A stretch of 64,000 nt of DNA from assembly GCF_902833085.1 (NCBI RefSeq), contig NZ_CADFEB010000005.1, forward strand, positions 310,001 through 374,000. Reading direction: 5' to 3'. Position 1 is the stretch's first letter, and the number at the start of each line of letters is the position of its first letter. This DNA is from Burkholderia ubonensis. Lineage in GTDB: Bacteria; Pseudomonadota; Gammaproteobacteria; Burkholderiales; Burkholderiaceae. Below are positions 1-10,416 of the stretch, in pieces. The notes beneath the pieces were generated by a model that saw only the letters and a program-made list of their open reading frames with translations, was not told the DNA's origin and did no database searches. The translations under genes and the position numbers were made by a program.

Positions 1-1116
1 CGCGGCCGGGTGCTCGCCGCGCGCCGCGAGCACCGCGAGCGCGGTCGCCAGCATCGTGCCGCCGACGCAGAAGCCGAGCGTGTTGATCTGCTCGCGGCCG
101 CTGACCTGCTGCACCGCATCGATCGCGGCCAGCATGCCTTCGTTCATGTAGTCGTCCCAGGTCTTGTGGGCGACCGACGCGTCCGCATTGCGCCACGACA
201 CGAGGAACACCTGGTGGCCGCACGACAGCGCGTGCGCGACGAGCGAATTCTCGGGCTGCAGATCGAGGATGTAGAACTTGTTGATGCACGGCGGCACGAT
301 GAGGAGCGGCCTTTCGAACACCGTCTCCGTCGTCGGCTTGTACTGGATCAGCTGGATCAGGTCGTTCTCGTAGACGACCGCGCCCTCGGTGCAGCCGAGG
401 TTCCTGCCGACCACGAACTGCGATTCGTCGGTCTGCGAAATCTTGCCGCGCTGCAGGTCGCCGAGCAGGTTCATCATCCCCTGGCGCAGGCTCTCGCCCT
501 GGGTCTCGATGATCGACTTCTGCGCGTCCGGATTGAGCGCGAGGAAGTTGCTCGGCGCGGCGGCGGCCGTCCACTGCTGGACCGTGAAGCGAATCCGCTC
601 GCGCGTCTTCGGATCGGTCTCGAGCGCGTCGGCAAGCTCCTGCAGGTAGCGCGCGTTGAGCAGGTACCACGCCGCGGCGAACGCATGCGCGGGCGACGCC
701 TTCCATGCGTCGCCGCTGAAGCGGCGATCCTTCAGTTCGGGCGCCTCGAGCTTCGCGGCGCTCGCCTGCTGCATCAGCGTCACGCAGTCGCGCGCATAGT
801 CGGCCTGCAGCTTCTGCAGGCGCTCCGGGGCAATCGCGGCGACCGGCAGCTTCAGGCCCGCGAACGGCGACGCCGCGCCGCCGAAATCGGGCATCGACGG
901 CACCTGGAACGGAAACGACTTGGGAAACTGGAACGTCGCGAACGGATTCGTCGCAGTCGACGCCGCTGCCGCGCGCGCCGGGTCCGCGAAGCCCCGCCAC
1001 GCGCTCAACCACGCCTCGAACATCTGCTGCATCGGCTGGGCTGCCTGATCGAATGCCTGGCGGCCCGTGGAAGTGTCCGCCTGTGCGGACGTCGACGAGT
1101 TTTTCGATGCTGTCAT
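1..1116 (-). CDS. phaC: Class I poly(3-hydroxyalkanoate) synthase, N-terminal 372 residues (runs off the left edge)
   Basis: Polymerises (R)-3-hydroxyacyl-CoA into polyhydroxyalkanoate at the granule surface. The ATG at 1116 opens a frame that stays open to base 1. A disordered, Ala/Pro-rich N-terminus of about 100 residues is followed by the conserved PhaC_N region and the start of the alpha/beta-hydrolase core. The nucleophile elbow GFCVGGT near residue 350 matches the PhaC lipase-like box G-x-C-x-G-G, whose Cys is the catalytic nucleophile. The motif PPCINKFYILDL is also typical. The His and Asp of the triad would lie outside the window, so an intact C-terminus cannot be confirmed. In Burkholderia, phaA and phaB usually follow. 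The identification is firm. Confidence 0.95.
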   Translation of the reverse strand, partial: MTASKNSSTSAQADTSTGRQAFDQAAQPMQQMFEAWLSAWRGFADPARAAAASTATNPFATFQFPKSFPFQVPSMPDFGGAASPFAGLKLPVAAIAPERLQKLQADYARDCVTLMQQASAAKLEAPELKDRRFSGDAWKASPAHAFAAAWYLLNARYLQELADALETDPKTRERIRFTVQQWTAAAAPSNFLALNPDAQKSIIETQGESLRQGMMNLLGDLQRGKISQTDESQFVVGRNLGCTEGAVVYENDLIQLIQYKPTTETVFERPLLIVPPCINKFYILDLQPENSLVAHALSCGHQVFLVSWRNADASVAHKTWDDYMNEGMLAAIDAVQQVSGREQINTLGFCVGGTMLATALAVLAARGEHPAA

Positions 1117-1481
1117 TACCTGCCTTACCGGTGATTCCTGAGCGTCAATCGTAGAAATCCTGCTCGCGGCGCGGCGTGCCGGCCGCACGAGCCGGGCCGT
1201 CATGCACTGGAGAGGCGCCTCCAGATTCTGCCGCAGTGCGGTATTTTTATCATTATCGTTTTCCCCATGTGAAGCGTTGGATCAAAGCAGCGTCCCGTTC
1301 ACCGTTACACATCGAGATAATCCGCGCAAAACAGACGGGACAAGGCTTTCGACGAACCTTGATCATTTTGATTCGCTTGACTTCACATATTTTCTATCGA
1401 CTGCGGACACCGCGGCGCAACGCCGCGCAAATATCGAGATAAACCGATTCCGCATCGCAGCAAGCCCGTGCGCGCACCGGG
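1117..1481. other. Intergenic region between pgeF and phaC
   Basis: About 365 bases with no credible gene. The middle (about 1240-1400) is clearly more AT-rich than its surroundings and probably carries the phaC promoter, which reads leftward. Visible structures are a 6-bp inverted repeat (CTGGAG 1207-1212 / CTCCAG 1219-1224), a 7-bp hairpin (CGCGGCG 1411-1417 / CGCCGCG 1421-1427), and a direct repeat ATCGAGATAA at 1311-1320 and 1433-1442. No clean -35/-10 pair could be assigned. Confidence 0.6.
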
Positions 1482-2327
1482 TCAGTCGGCCAGCCAGATC
1501 GCCGCGGCCATACGGCCCGTCACGCGATCGCGCCGGTACGAATAGAAGCGCGAACGCTCGGCGACCGTGCACGCGCCGCCGCCGCTCACGTGCACGACGC
1601 CCGCGCGCGCGAGGCGCAAGCGCGCCAGCGCGTACAGATCGGAGAGATACTTGCCGGGCGCGCCCTCGATCGCGACGAACGCGCGGCCGGTTTCATCATG
1701 CTCCGACTGCGGGGCCGTGTCGAGAAATGCGTCGCGCACGTCCGCGCCGACCTCGAACGCATCCGGGCCGATCGCCGGCCCGAGGAACGCGTGCAGGCCA
1801 TCCGTCGCGCCGCCGGCAAGCGCCGCGACGCGCGCGGCGGTCTGCTCGACGATGCCGGCCGCGAGCCCGCGCCAGCCCGCGTGCGCCGCGCCGACTGCGC
1901 GCCCCTGCGCATCGCACAGCAGCACCGGCAGGCAATCGGCGACCATCACGACGCATACCGCATTGGCGCGATCGGTCACGCTCGCGTCGGCCTGCGCCGG
2001 CGCCGGCGCCGCGGATTCGGAATCGGCTCCGATCACCTCGTCGGCACGCACGATCCGCGCGCCGTGAACCTGATCGAGCCATGCGGCGCACGGCTGGCCC
2101 GCGAGCGCGAGCAGCCGTGCACGGTTCTCCGCGACATGGGCCGGGTCGTCGCCGGTATGCAGGCCGAGATTCATCCCGCCCGGCAGCGCCACGCCGTCCA
2201 GCCAGCGCCCGTAAGGGCCTTCGCTGACACCGCCGTTGCGCGTCGTGACCAGCGCGCGCACGCGCGGCGACACCTGCCAGTCGGGCTGCACGCAGTCCTG
2301 CCACGTCAACGGCGCCAGGTTCGTCAT
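1482..2327 (-). CDS. pgeF: Purine nucleoside phosphorylase / laccase-domain protein (YfiH family)
   Basis: 281-residue cytosolic protein of the multicopper polyphenol oxidase (YfiH/DUF152) family. Characterised members are purine nucleoside phosphorylases/adenosine deaminases. E. coli YfiH (PgeF) also removes mis-incorporated serine during peptidoglycan precursor synthesis. Family motifs are visible: VTTRNGGVS, NLGLHTGDD, WLDQVHGARI, the metal-ligand segment CVVMVADCLPVLLCD and AHAGWRGLAAGI. A GTG at 2333 directly follows the rluD stop, but the purine-rich ribosome-binding run at 2337-2345 is only 3 nt from it and 9 nt from the ATG at 2327, so the ATG is preferred. Almost certainly co-translated with rluD. 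Confidence 0.9.
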   Translation of the reverse strand: MTNLAPLTWQDCVQPDWQVSPRVRALVTTRNGGVSEGPYGRWLDGVALPGGMNLGLHTGDDPAHVAENRARLLALAGQPCAAWLDQVHGARIVRADEVIGADSESAAPAPAQADASVTDRANAVCVVMVADCLPVLLCDAQGRAVGAAHAGWRGLAAGIVEQTAARVAALAGGATDGLHAFLGPAIGPDAFEVGADVRDAFLDTAPQSEHDETGRAFVAIEGAPGKYLSDLYALARLRLARAGVVHVSGGGACTVAERSRFYSYRRDRVTGRMAAAIWLAD

Positions 2328-2333
2328 CGCCAC

Positions 2334-3539
2334 TCACTCCTCCTCGTCGTCCAGGTACGGCTCATCGTCGTGATAGTCGCCGCCGAAATCATCGTCGTAG
2401 ACACCGTCGTCGTCGTCGAATTCCCCTTCGTCCTGCCCGAACCCGAGCGCCGCGACGAGCGCGTTCATGTCGTCCGGCAGCGGGCAGCGCCATTGCATCG
2501 TCCTGCCGCTCACCGGATGCACGAGACCAAGCCGCCACGCATGCAGCGCCTGCCGCGCGAAACCGTCCGGCAGCGGCGTCACCGAGCGCTTGCCGCGCAC
2601 GCGTCCGTACACGGGATCGCCGAGCAGCGGATGCCCGGCGTGCGCGCAATGCACGCGGATCTGATGCGTGCGGCCCGTCTCGAGATCGCACTGGATCGCG
2701 GAAACCGGCTGACGTTGCCACAGACATGTGTCAACCGTGCGGAAATGCGTGCGCGCCGGCTTGCCGGACGCGCCGGTCACGACCGCCATCCGGGTGCGCT
2801 CGCGCGGATCGCGGCCGATCGGCGCGTCGATCGTGCCTTCGTCGGGCATCGTGCCCCAGACGAGCGCGAAATAGCGGCGCTTCACGGTGCGGGCCTGCAG
2901 CTGGCGGACCAGGTCGGTCTGCGCGGCAAGCGTGCGCGCGACGACCATCAGCCCCGAGGTTTCCTTGTCGAGGCGGTGGACGATCCCCGCGCGCGGCAGG
3001 CCGGCCGCCGCGTCGCCGTAGCGGTGCAGCAGGCCGTTGAGGATCGTGCCGCTCCAGTTGCCGGCGGCGGGATGGACGACGAGGCCGGCCGGCTTGTTGA
3101 TCACGACGAGCGCATCGTCCTCGTACACGATGTCGAGCGGCACCGGCTCCGGCGTGAACGCGAGCTGCTCCGGCAGCAGGTCCGGCACGAGCTCGATCGT
3201 CGCGCCGAGCGGCACCGGCTGGCGAATCTTCGCGGGCGCGCCGTCGACGCGCACGCGCTGCGCGTCGATCCAGCTCTGCAGCCGGCTGCGCGAGAATTCG
3301 GGGAACAGCTGCGCGAGCGCCTTGTCGAGGCGTTCGCCGGCGAGCGACGGCGGGACTTCGACGACACGCGGTGCGTCGTCGGCCGTGGCGGACGACGCGC
3401 CGGACGACGGCAGCGCGTCGCCGACGAGGTCGTCATCGAGCGAATCGCCGGGAGCGGCGTCGGCGGGCCGATCGCTTGGGCTATAATCTTCGCGATTTGA
3501 CTTGCCCTTCCGGGCATTCAGCGAATTAGAACGGGTCAT
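2334..3539 (-). CDS. rluD: 23S rRNA pseudouridine(1911/1915/1917) synthase
   Basis: Converts three uridines of 23S rRNA helix 69 to pseudouridine. The 401-residue protein has a disordered, acidic N-terminal stretch (1-55). An S4 RNA-binding domain follows from about 65 to 115 ([26 protein letters not shown]). The RluA-type catalytic domain carries HRLDKETSG with catalytic Asp at about residue 191. Typical RluD proteins are about 325 residues. The excess is the N-terminus plus an unusual Asp/Glu/Tyr-rich C-terminal tail (last ~36 residues) whose final Glu codons form the ribosome-binding site of pgeF. Start is the ATG at 3539, divergent from bamD with about 40 bases between. Confidence 0.95.
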   Translation of the reverse strand: MTRSNSLNARKGKSNREDYSPSDRPADAAPGDSLDDDLVGDALPSSGASSATADDAPRVVEVPPSLAGERLDKALAQLFPEFSRSRLQSWIDAQRVRVDGAPAKIRQPVPLGATIELVPDLLPEQLAFTPEPVPLDIVYEDDALVVINKPAGLVVHPAAGNWSGTILNGLLHRYGDAAAGLPRAGIVHRLDKETSGLMVVARTLAAQTDLVRQLQARTVKRRYFALVWGTMPDEGTIDAPIGRDPRERTRMAVVTGASGKPARTHFRTVDTCLWQRQPVSAIQCDLETGRTHQIRVHCAHAGHPLLGDPVYGRVRGKRSVTPLPDGFARQALHAWRLGLVHPVSGRTMQWRCPLPDDMNALVAALGFGQDEGEFDDDDGVYDDDFGGDYHDDEPYLDDEEE

Positions 3540-3580
3540 TTAGACTGGGTCACCGAGACTTGAAGCTAGGACATGCGAGC

Positions 3581-4405
3581 ATGATGAATTCGACCAAACG
3601 TGCGGCAATAACCGTCGCCGCCCGGGCAACGGCGGTTGCGGCCGCAGCCCTCATCGCGGGTTGCCACGGCTTGCCGCAGAAGCAGGACGAGACCGCGACC
3701 TGGTCGAACAACAAATTATACTCAGAGGCTCAGGATGCCCTGACCGGCGGCGACTGGGGCAAGTGCGCGAAATACTTCGAAGCGCTGCAGGGCCGCGACC
3801 CGTTCGGCCATTTCGCGCAGCAGGCGCAGATCAACGTCGCGTACTGCAACTGGAAGGACAACGAACCGGCCGCCGCCGACCAGGCCGTCGACCGCTTCAT
3901 CCAGCTCCACCCGGATCACCCCGACATCCCGTATGCGTACTACCTGAAGGGCATGATCCACTTCAACGACGATCTCGGTCTGTTCGGCCGCTTCTCCGGC
4001 CAGGACATGAGCGAGCGCGACCCGCAGGCGCTGCGCGAATCGTATGACGCATTCAAGGTCGTCGTCGACCGCTATCCGAAGAGCAAGTACGCGCCCGACG
4101 CCGCAGCCCGGATGCGCTACATCGTCAACGCGCTCGCGTCGCACGAAGTGCACGCCGCCGACTATTACTACCGTCGCGGCGCCTATGTCGCGGCGATCAA
4201 CCGCGCGCAGCTCGCAATCAAGGAATACAAGGGCGCGCCGGCGATCGAGGACGCGCTGCACATCATGGTCCTGTCGTACGACAAGCTGCAGCAGCCGCAG
4301 CTCGCCGAGGACACGAAGCGCGTGCTCGCGGGCACGTTCCCGGACAGCCCGTACGTGACGGGCAAGGCCCGCCCCGGCGCGAAGAAGTCGTGGTGGCAGT
4401 TCTGA
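3581..4405 (+). CDS. bamD: Outer-membrane assembly lipoprotein BamD (ComL)
   Basis: Essential lipoprotein of the BAM complex that inserts beta-barrel proteins into the outer membrane. An N-terminal signal peptide ends in the lipobox LIAGC. A row of TPR-like repeats follows, with the family segments YSEAQDAL, PYAYYLKGMIHF and ASHEVHAADYYYRRGAYVAAINRA. The ATG at 3581 (another at 3584) is taken because it leaves a conventional signal peptide. A TTG at 3560 in the same frame would add 7 residues and looks unlikely. 274 residues, normal for the family. BamB of the same complex is at 21.6 kb. Confidence 0.95.
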   Translation: MMNSTKRAAITVAARATAVAAAALIAGCHGLPQKQDETATWSNNKLYSEAQDALTGGDWGKCAKYFEALQGRDPFGHFAQQAQINVAYCNWKDNEPAAADQAVDRFIQLHPDHPDIPYAYYLKGMIHFNDDLGLFGRFSGQDMSERDPQALRESYDAFKVVVDRYPKSKYAPDAAARMRYIVNALASHEVHAADYYYRRGAYVAAINRAQLAIKEYKGAPAIEDALHIMVLSYDKLQQPQLAEDTKRVLAGTFPDSPYVTGKARPGAKKSWWQF

Positions 4406-4428
4406 GCCGCTGCTGCGCATGAAGCGAC

Positions 4429-4458
4429 AAAAAAACCCGGCCGATTGGCCGGGTTTTT
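4429..4458. terminator. Bidirectional intrinsic terminator between bamD and dinG
   Basis: CCCGGCC (4436-4442), loop GATT, GGCCGGG (4447-4453). An A-run lies on the left and a T-run on the right, so it can serve both convergent genes. Confidence 0.9.
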
Positions 4459-4474
4459 CATTGGCGGCGCGCCG

Positions 4475-6721
4475 CTACACCCGCTTCGCCGCGCGCTGCT
4501 CGTCGAAGAACTCCTCGACGACTTCGATCTCGCGGGTCCGCTTGAACGGCGGCAGGCTCTGCCAGATCCGCCGCCCATAGGGCTTGTCGACGAGGCGCGT
4601 GTCGCAGATCATCAGCACGCCGCGATCGGTTTCCGCGCGAATCAGCCGGCCCGCACCCTGCTTCAGCGTAATCACCGCCTGCGGCAGCTGGTGCGCGGCG
4701 AACGGACTCAAGCCCTTCTTCGCGAGCGCGTCGAGCCGCGCGGCCAGCACCGGATCGTCGGGCGGCGCGAACGGAAGCTTGTCGATCACGACGAGCGACA
4801 GCGCGTCGCCGCGCACGTCGACGCCTTCCCAGAAGCTCTGGCTGCCGACGAGGATCGCGTTGCCGTACGCGCGGAACCGATCGAGCAGCTCGGTGCGGCT
4901 CGCATCGCCCTGCACGAGGAGCGGCGTGTTCCACCCGCGCGACTCGATCACGTCGCGCAGCTTCGCGGCGATCCGGTCGACCGCGCGCAGCGTCGTGCAC
5001 AACATGAACACACCGCCGCCCGATGCCTCGATGGCCGGCAGCGCGGCGTCGAACACCGCATCCGTGAAGGCCGGCGACGACGGCTGCGGCAGATTGCGCG
5101 GCACGTACAGCAGCCCCTGCGCCTGGTAGTCGAACGGGCTTGCGAGCGTCATCGAGCGGCGCGAGCTGAGCCCCATCTGCGCCGCGTAGTGCGTGAAATC
5201 GCCGCGCACCGACAGCGTCGCCGACGTGAACACCCAGGCGCGCGGCACGCCCGCGCGCTGCTTCGCGAAGATCGGCGCGACGGACAACGGCGTCTCGTGC
5301 AGCTGGACCGTATGCGAGAACACCTCGACCCAGCGCACCTTCTCGCCGGCGTCGCCGCCCTCGCCGGCCTTCGATTCCGCCGCCTCCGCGCCGGCAGCTG
5401 CCTGCGCGGCGCCGGGCGCGACCCAGCCGGCGAGCAGGTCCTGCAGCTCGCGCGCGCGCCGCAGGCATGCGCCGAGCGATTCCGCGCGTTCGGCCTGGCT
5501 TGCGAGCGCCGATGCCAGCGCATCGAGCGCCGCCTCCAGATCGTCGAGCGCGCCGAACATCGGATGGTCGTCGCCGAGCTGCGCGAGCGACATGCGCACG
5601 ATCGTGTCGTCCGCGAACGCGAGCCGCAGGTCCCGCGCCGCGCGCTCGAGCGCGCCGCCGAGCTTCACCCATTCGACCGCGTCGCGCGCGTGGCTCAGGC
5701 CCTCCGCGACCGTATCGCGCGCAAGCTCGAGGATTTGCGTCGTCGACAGCGTTTCGCCGAAGAACAGCGTCGCCGTCTCCGGCAGCTGGTGCGCTTCGTC
5801 GAAGATGATCGTGTTCGCGTTCGGCAGCAGCTCGGCCATGCCGGTGTCGCGCAGCATGATGTCGGCGAAGAACAGGTGATGGTTGACGACGACGATGTCG
5901 GCCTGCTGGGCCTCGCGCCGCGCCTGCATCACGAAGCAGTCCTTGTAGTGTGGACACTCCTGGCCGAGGCAGTTGTCGCGCGTCGACGTGACCATCGACC
6001 ATACGGGCGCGTTCTCCGGCACGCTCGCCAGCTCGGCCTTGTCGCCGCTTCGCGTGACTTTCGCGAAACGGACGATTTCCTGCAGGTACGCGGTGTCCTG
6101 CCGCGACGGCAGCCTGCCGTTGTCCGCGGTGCGCTGCAGGTAGTAGTGGCACAGATAGTTCGCGCGCCCCTTGAGCATCGCGACCGTGACCGGCACCGCG
6201 AGCGCGTCGCGCACGGTCGGGAGGTCGCGCAGGAACAGCTGGTCCTGCAGGTGCTTGGTGCCGGTCGACACGATGACCTTGCCGCCCCACAGCATTGCCG
6301 GCACGAGATACGCGTAGGTCTTGCCGGTGCCCGTGCCCGCCTCGACGATCAGCGTGTTGTCGCCCGCATCGCTGTCGGCCTCCGCGGCCGCGGCGCCATC
6401 CGCACCGGGTTCGGCCGCGTTCTCCGCATCGCCCTGCAGGCGCCGCGCCGGGCGCTTGCGGGTCTCGAATATCTCGGGTTCGGGCATCCGGCGCGCGGAC
6501 GCCTCCATCGCGGCCGCGACCGCACGCGCCATCTCGATCTGCGATGCACGGGGTCGGTAGCCGTCGAGCGCTCGCGCGAACAGCCCGCCGTCGCCGAAGA
6601 TCGCGTCGAGCTCGTCGACGCGCTTGCGGCTCAGCTCAAAGGCGGCTTCAGGCGCACGGGCGCGCCCGGCGGACGAGGTGTCTCGCCGGGCATCGGGGGT
6701 GGCTTCAAGCGGTGAATTCAA
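4475..6721 (-). CDS. dinG: DinG/YoaA-family ATP-dependent DNA helicase (Fe-S, XPD-like)
   Basis: Superfamily 2 DNA helicase, expected to move 5'-3' and resolve R-loops, D-loops or stalled forks. 748 residues. Walker A is EAGTGTGKT, Walker B/DEAH is FDEAHQLPE, motif VI is QGAGRLIR. The four iron-sulfur cysteines are present: one in YLCHYY, then a C-X4-C-X5-C cluster in CLGQECPHYKDC, the spacing of E. coli DinG. The acidic/Ala-rich insert before Walker A (about 85-115) is likely disordered. DinG and YoaA are close relatives, and which orthologue this is cannot be settled from sequence inspection. It converges on bamD across a shared terminator. Confidence 0.88.
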   Translation of the reverse strand: MNSPLEATPDARRDTSSAGRARAPEAAFELSRKRVDELDAIFGDGGLFARALDGYRPRASQIEMARAVAAAMEASARRMPEPEIFETRKRPARRLQGDAENAAEPGADGAAAAEADSDAGDNTLIVEAGTGTGKTYAYLVPAMLWGGKVIVSTGTKHLQDQLFLRDLPTVRDALAVPVTVAMLKGRANYLCHYYLQRTADNGRLPSRQDTAYLQEIVRFAKVTRSGDKAELASVPENAPVWSMVTSTRDNCLGQECPHYKDCFVMQARREAQQADIVVVNHHLFFADIMLRDTGMAELLPNANTIIFDEAHQLPETATLFFGETLSTTQILELARDTVAEGLSHARDAVEWVKLGGALERAARDLRLAFADDTIVRMSLAQLGDDHPMFGALDDLEAALDALASALASQAERAESLGACLRRARELQDLLAGWVAPGAAQAAAGAEAAESKAGEGGDAGEKVRWVEVFSHTVQLHETPLSVAPIFAKQRAGVPRAWVFTSATLSVRGDFTHYAAQMGLSSRRSMTLASPFDYQAQGLLYVPRNLPQPSSPAFTDAVFDAALPAIEASGGGVFMLCTTLRAVDRIAAKLRDVIESRGWNTPLLVQGDASRTELLDRFRAYGNAILVGSQSFWEGVDVRGDALSLVVIDKLPFAPPDDPVLAARLDALAKKGLSPFAAHQLPQAVITLKQGAGRLIRAETDRGVLMICDTRLVDKPYGRRIWQSLPPFKRTREIEVVEEFFDEQRAAKRV

Positions 6722-6776
6722 GGCAAGCGTTCCTGTGTCCAGCGCCCAAGCGGCGCCGGCGCTTGCCAGGCCGCGC

Positions 6777-6992
6777 TCAGGCGCGCTTATCTGGTTCCAG
6801 CTGCGATTGCAGCATGATGATTTTGTCTTTGGCCGCCAGCTTTTCTTTCTTCAGTCTGTGCAGCGTAATGTCGTCGATGTCGGACCGCCCTTCCTTCTGC
6901 TCGATCTCCCGAGCAAGCTGAGCGTGGAGCTCCTGCAATGAAGCCAACCGGTTGTGCAATTCCTGCTGCTGTTCCGCATGACGGCTTTGCAT
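6777..6992 (-). CDS. YdcH/DUF465-family small coiled-coil protein
   Basis: 71-residue cytosolic protein with the pattern of DUF465 (YdcH): a heptad-rich helix ending in [20 protein letters not shown]. The function of the family is unknown. The ATG at 6992 is chosen because AGGAGG precedes it at good spacing. The frame extends upstream to 7061, but that part looks unlike the family. It lies between the helicase gene and a secreted coiled-coil gene on the same strand and may share their transcript. Confidence 0.82.
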   Translation of the reverse strand: MQSRHAEQQQELHNRLASLQELHAQLAREIEQKEGRSDIDDITLHRLKKEKLAAKDKIIMLQSQLEPDKRA

Positions 6993-7070
6993 ATGCGCCT
7001 CCTCATCGAAGCGGCGCGCCGGCCAGCGTGCCGGTGCGCTCGAGACTGCTTTCCGGATCAACCCAACACG

Positions 7071-7829
7071 TTACTGCCCCTGCATTTGCTGCTGTTGCTG
7101 CCTGGCCTTCTCGGCCGCTTCCTTCTGTCGCTGCTCCACGTCGGCCTTGTGCTGCGCGGCCTCCTTCTGCTTCTGCTCGTAGCGCGCGGCGTTGTCCGTC
7201 CGTTCCTGCGCCTTCTGGGCCGCCTGCTGGTGAGCTTCGTCGAGCTTGCGCTGGAAATCGGCCTGCTTCTGGTCGTAGGCCTGCTTGTTCGCCGCGCGCT
7301 GCGGGCCATCCGCGCCGCGCTGCGCCTGCTTCAGCGCATTCTGCTCCTGCTTGTCGCGGAACGCAGCCGCGTTCGCCGCTTCGTTCGCCGCGCGCTGCGG
7401 CGCCTCCGCCGCATTCTGCGCCTGTTTCAGCGCGGCTTGCTGGTCACGCTGCTGCGCCCGCACTGCACGCTGCTCGTCGTCGAGCGCGAGCTGCTCCTGC
7501 CGGATGCTCGCGCGCTCCTCGCGCATCTGGTCGCGCGCCTTGCCGAGACAGTAGTTGACGAAAAACTTGCTGTAGCAGTCGTGTTCGGCCACCGCATAAC
7601 GATAATCGTTTTTGGCCGTGCGTTGATCGAGCACTTTTTGACGTGCGTCGAAGTCGTGCGTGGTCGAGGCCGGGACGGTCGCAGCCGCGTCGGCGGCCGA
7701 TGCCGCGATGGCGGACGCCTGCGCATGCGCGCCGGCCGCCCCGAAGGACAAAGCCGCGGCAAGCGCTGCGCCGAGCGCGACGAGAGGAAAGCGGGAGGTT
7801 GGCAACGTCGTAGGAAAGCTGCGGGACAT
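7071..7829 (-). CDS. Predicted periplasmic coiled-coil protein of unknown function
   Basis: 252 residues, not recognised as a named family. A signal peptide is evident: hydrophobic core about 15-33, likely cleavage after AGAHA. After a short Ala-rich linker comes a segment with two cysteines (C85, C94) in [16 protein letters not shown], which could form a disulfide. The remainder is Gln/Ala/Lys/Glu-rich and should form a long helix or coiled coil. It contains a 17-residue unit repeated at about 133-149 and 165-181 (13 of 17 identical, ALKQAQ...PQRAAN). It ends in a Gln-rich tail. A structural or envelope role is inferred only from composition. Confidence 0.75.
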   Translation of the reverse strand: MSRSFPTTLPTSRFPLVALGAALAAALSFGAAGAHAQASAIAASAADAAATVPASTTHDFDARQKVLDQRTAKNDYRYAVAEHDCYSKFFVNYCLGKARDQMREERASIRQEQLALDDEQRAVRAQQRDQQAALKQAQNAAEAPQRAANEAANAAAFRDKQEQNALKQAQRGADGPQRAANKQAYDQKQADFQRKLDEAHQQAAQKAQERTDNAARYEQKQKEAAQHKADVEQRQKEAAEKARQQQQQMQGQ

Positions 7830-7994
7830 GTGTCAAATTCTATCACCCCGCGGATGGACGCTCTGCCATTTATGGCAAAATGCCCCGCTTCATTCACCCG
7901 CGGCGTCTGGTTCGGCGGGCTCGCCGCGAGCGGCCCGCCAGGCGGGCCTCACCGGCCCGCGCCGCGATTTCAGCAGGCAGAGATCATCCACGAC

Positions 7995-10322
<2,328 letters not shown>

Positions 10323-10343
10323 GCGCGAGCGTTCCACAAAAGG

Positions 10344-10375
10344 AAAAGCCCCGCTGGTTCGACGGGGCTTTTTTT
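10344..10375 (+). terminator. Intrinsic terminator of tex
   Basis: GCCCCG (10348-10353) pairs with CGGGGC (10363-10368), followed by a run of seven T. An A-run on the left may let it also serve kup, which converges from the right. Confidence 0.9.
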
Positions 10376-10416
10376 CGTTCCGGCACGGCCAACGCGGGGC
10401 GCGCGCCCCGCAGCCG

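Noticed and set aside
1590..3500. Long plus-strand open frame (636 codons) opposite pgeF and rluD
   Set aside because: Arg/Ala/Pro-rich translation with no family pattern, antisense to two clear genes. Long shadow frames are normal at this GC content.
4445..6715. Plus-strand open frame of 756 codons opposite the dinG-like gene
   Set aside because: Same signature of an antisense shadow: repetitive Arg/Leu/Asp composition and full overlap with a firm gene.
7837..7842. TAGAAT (minus strand) placing a start right at the ATG of the coiled-coil gene, suggesting a leaderless message
   Set aside because: No -35 partner found; a single hexamer is not enough.
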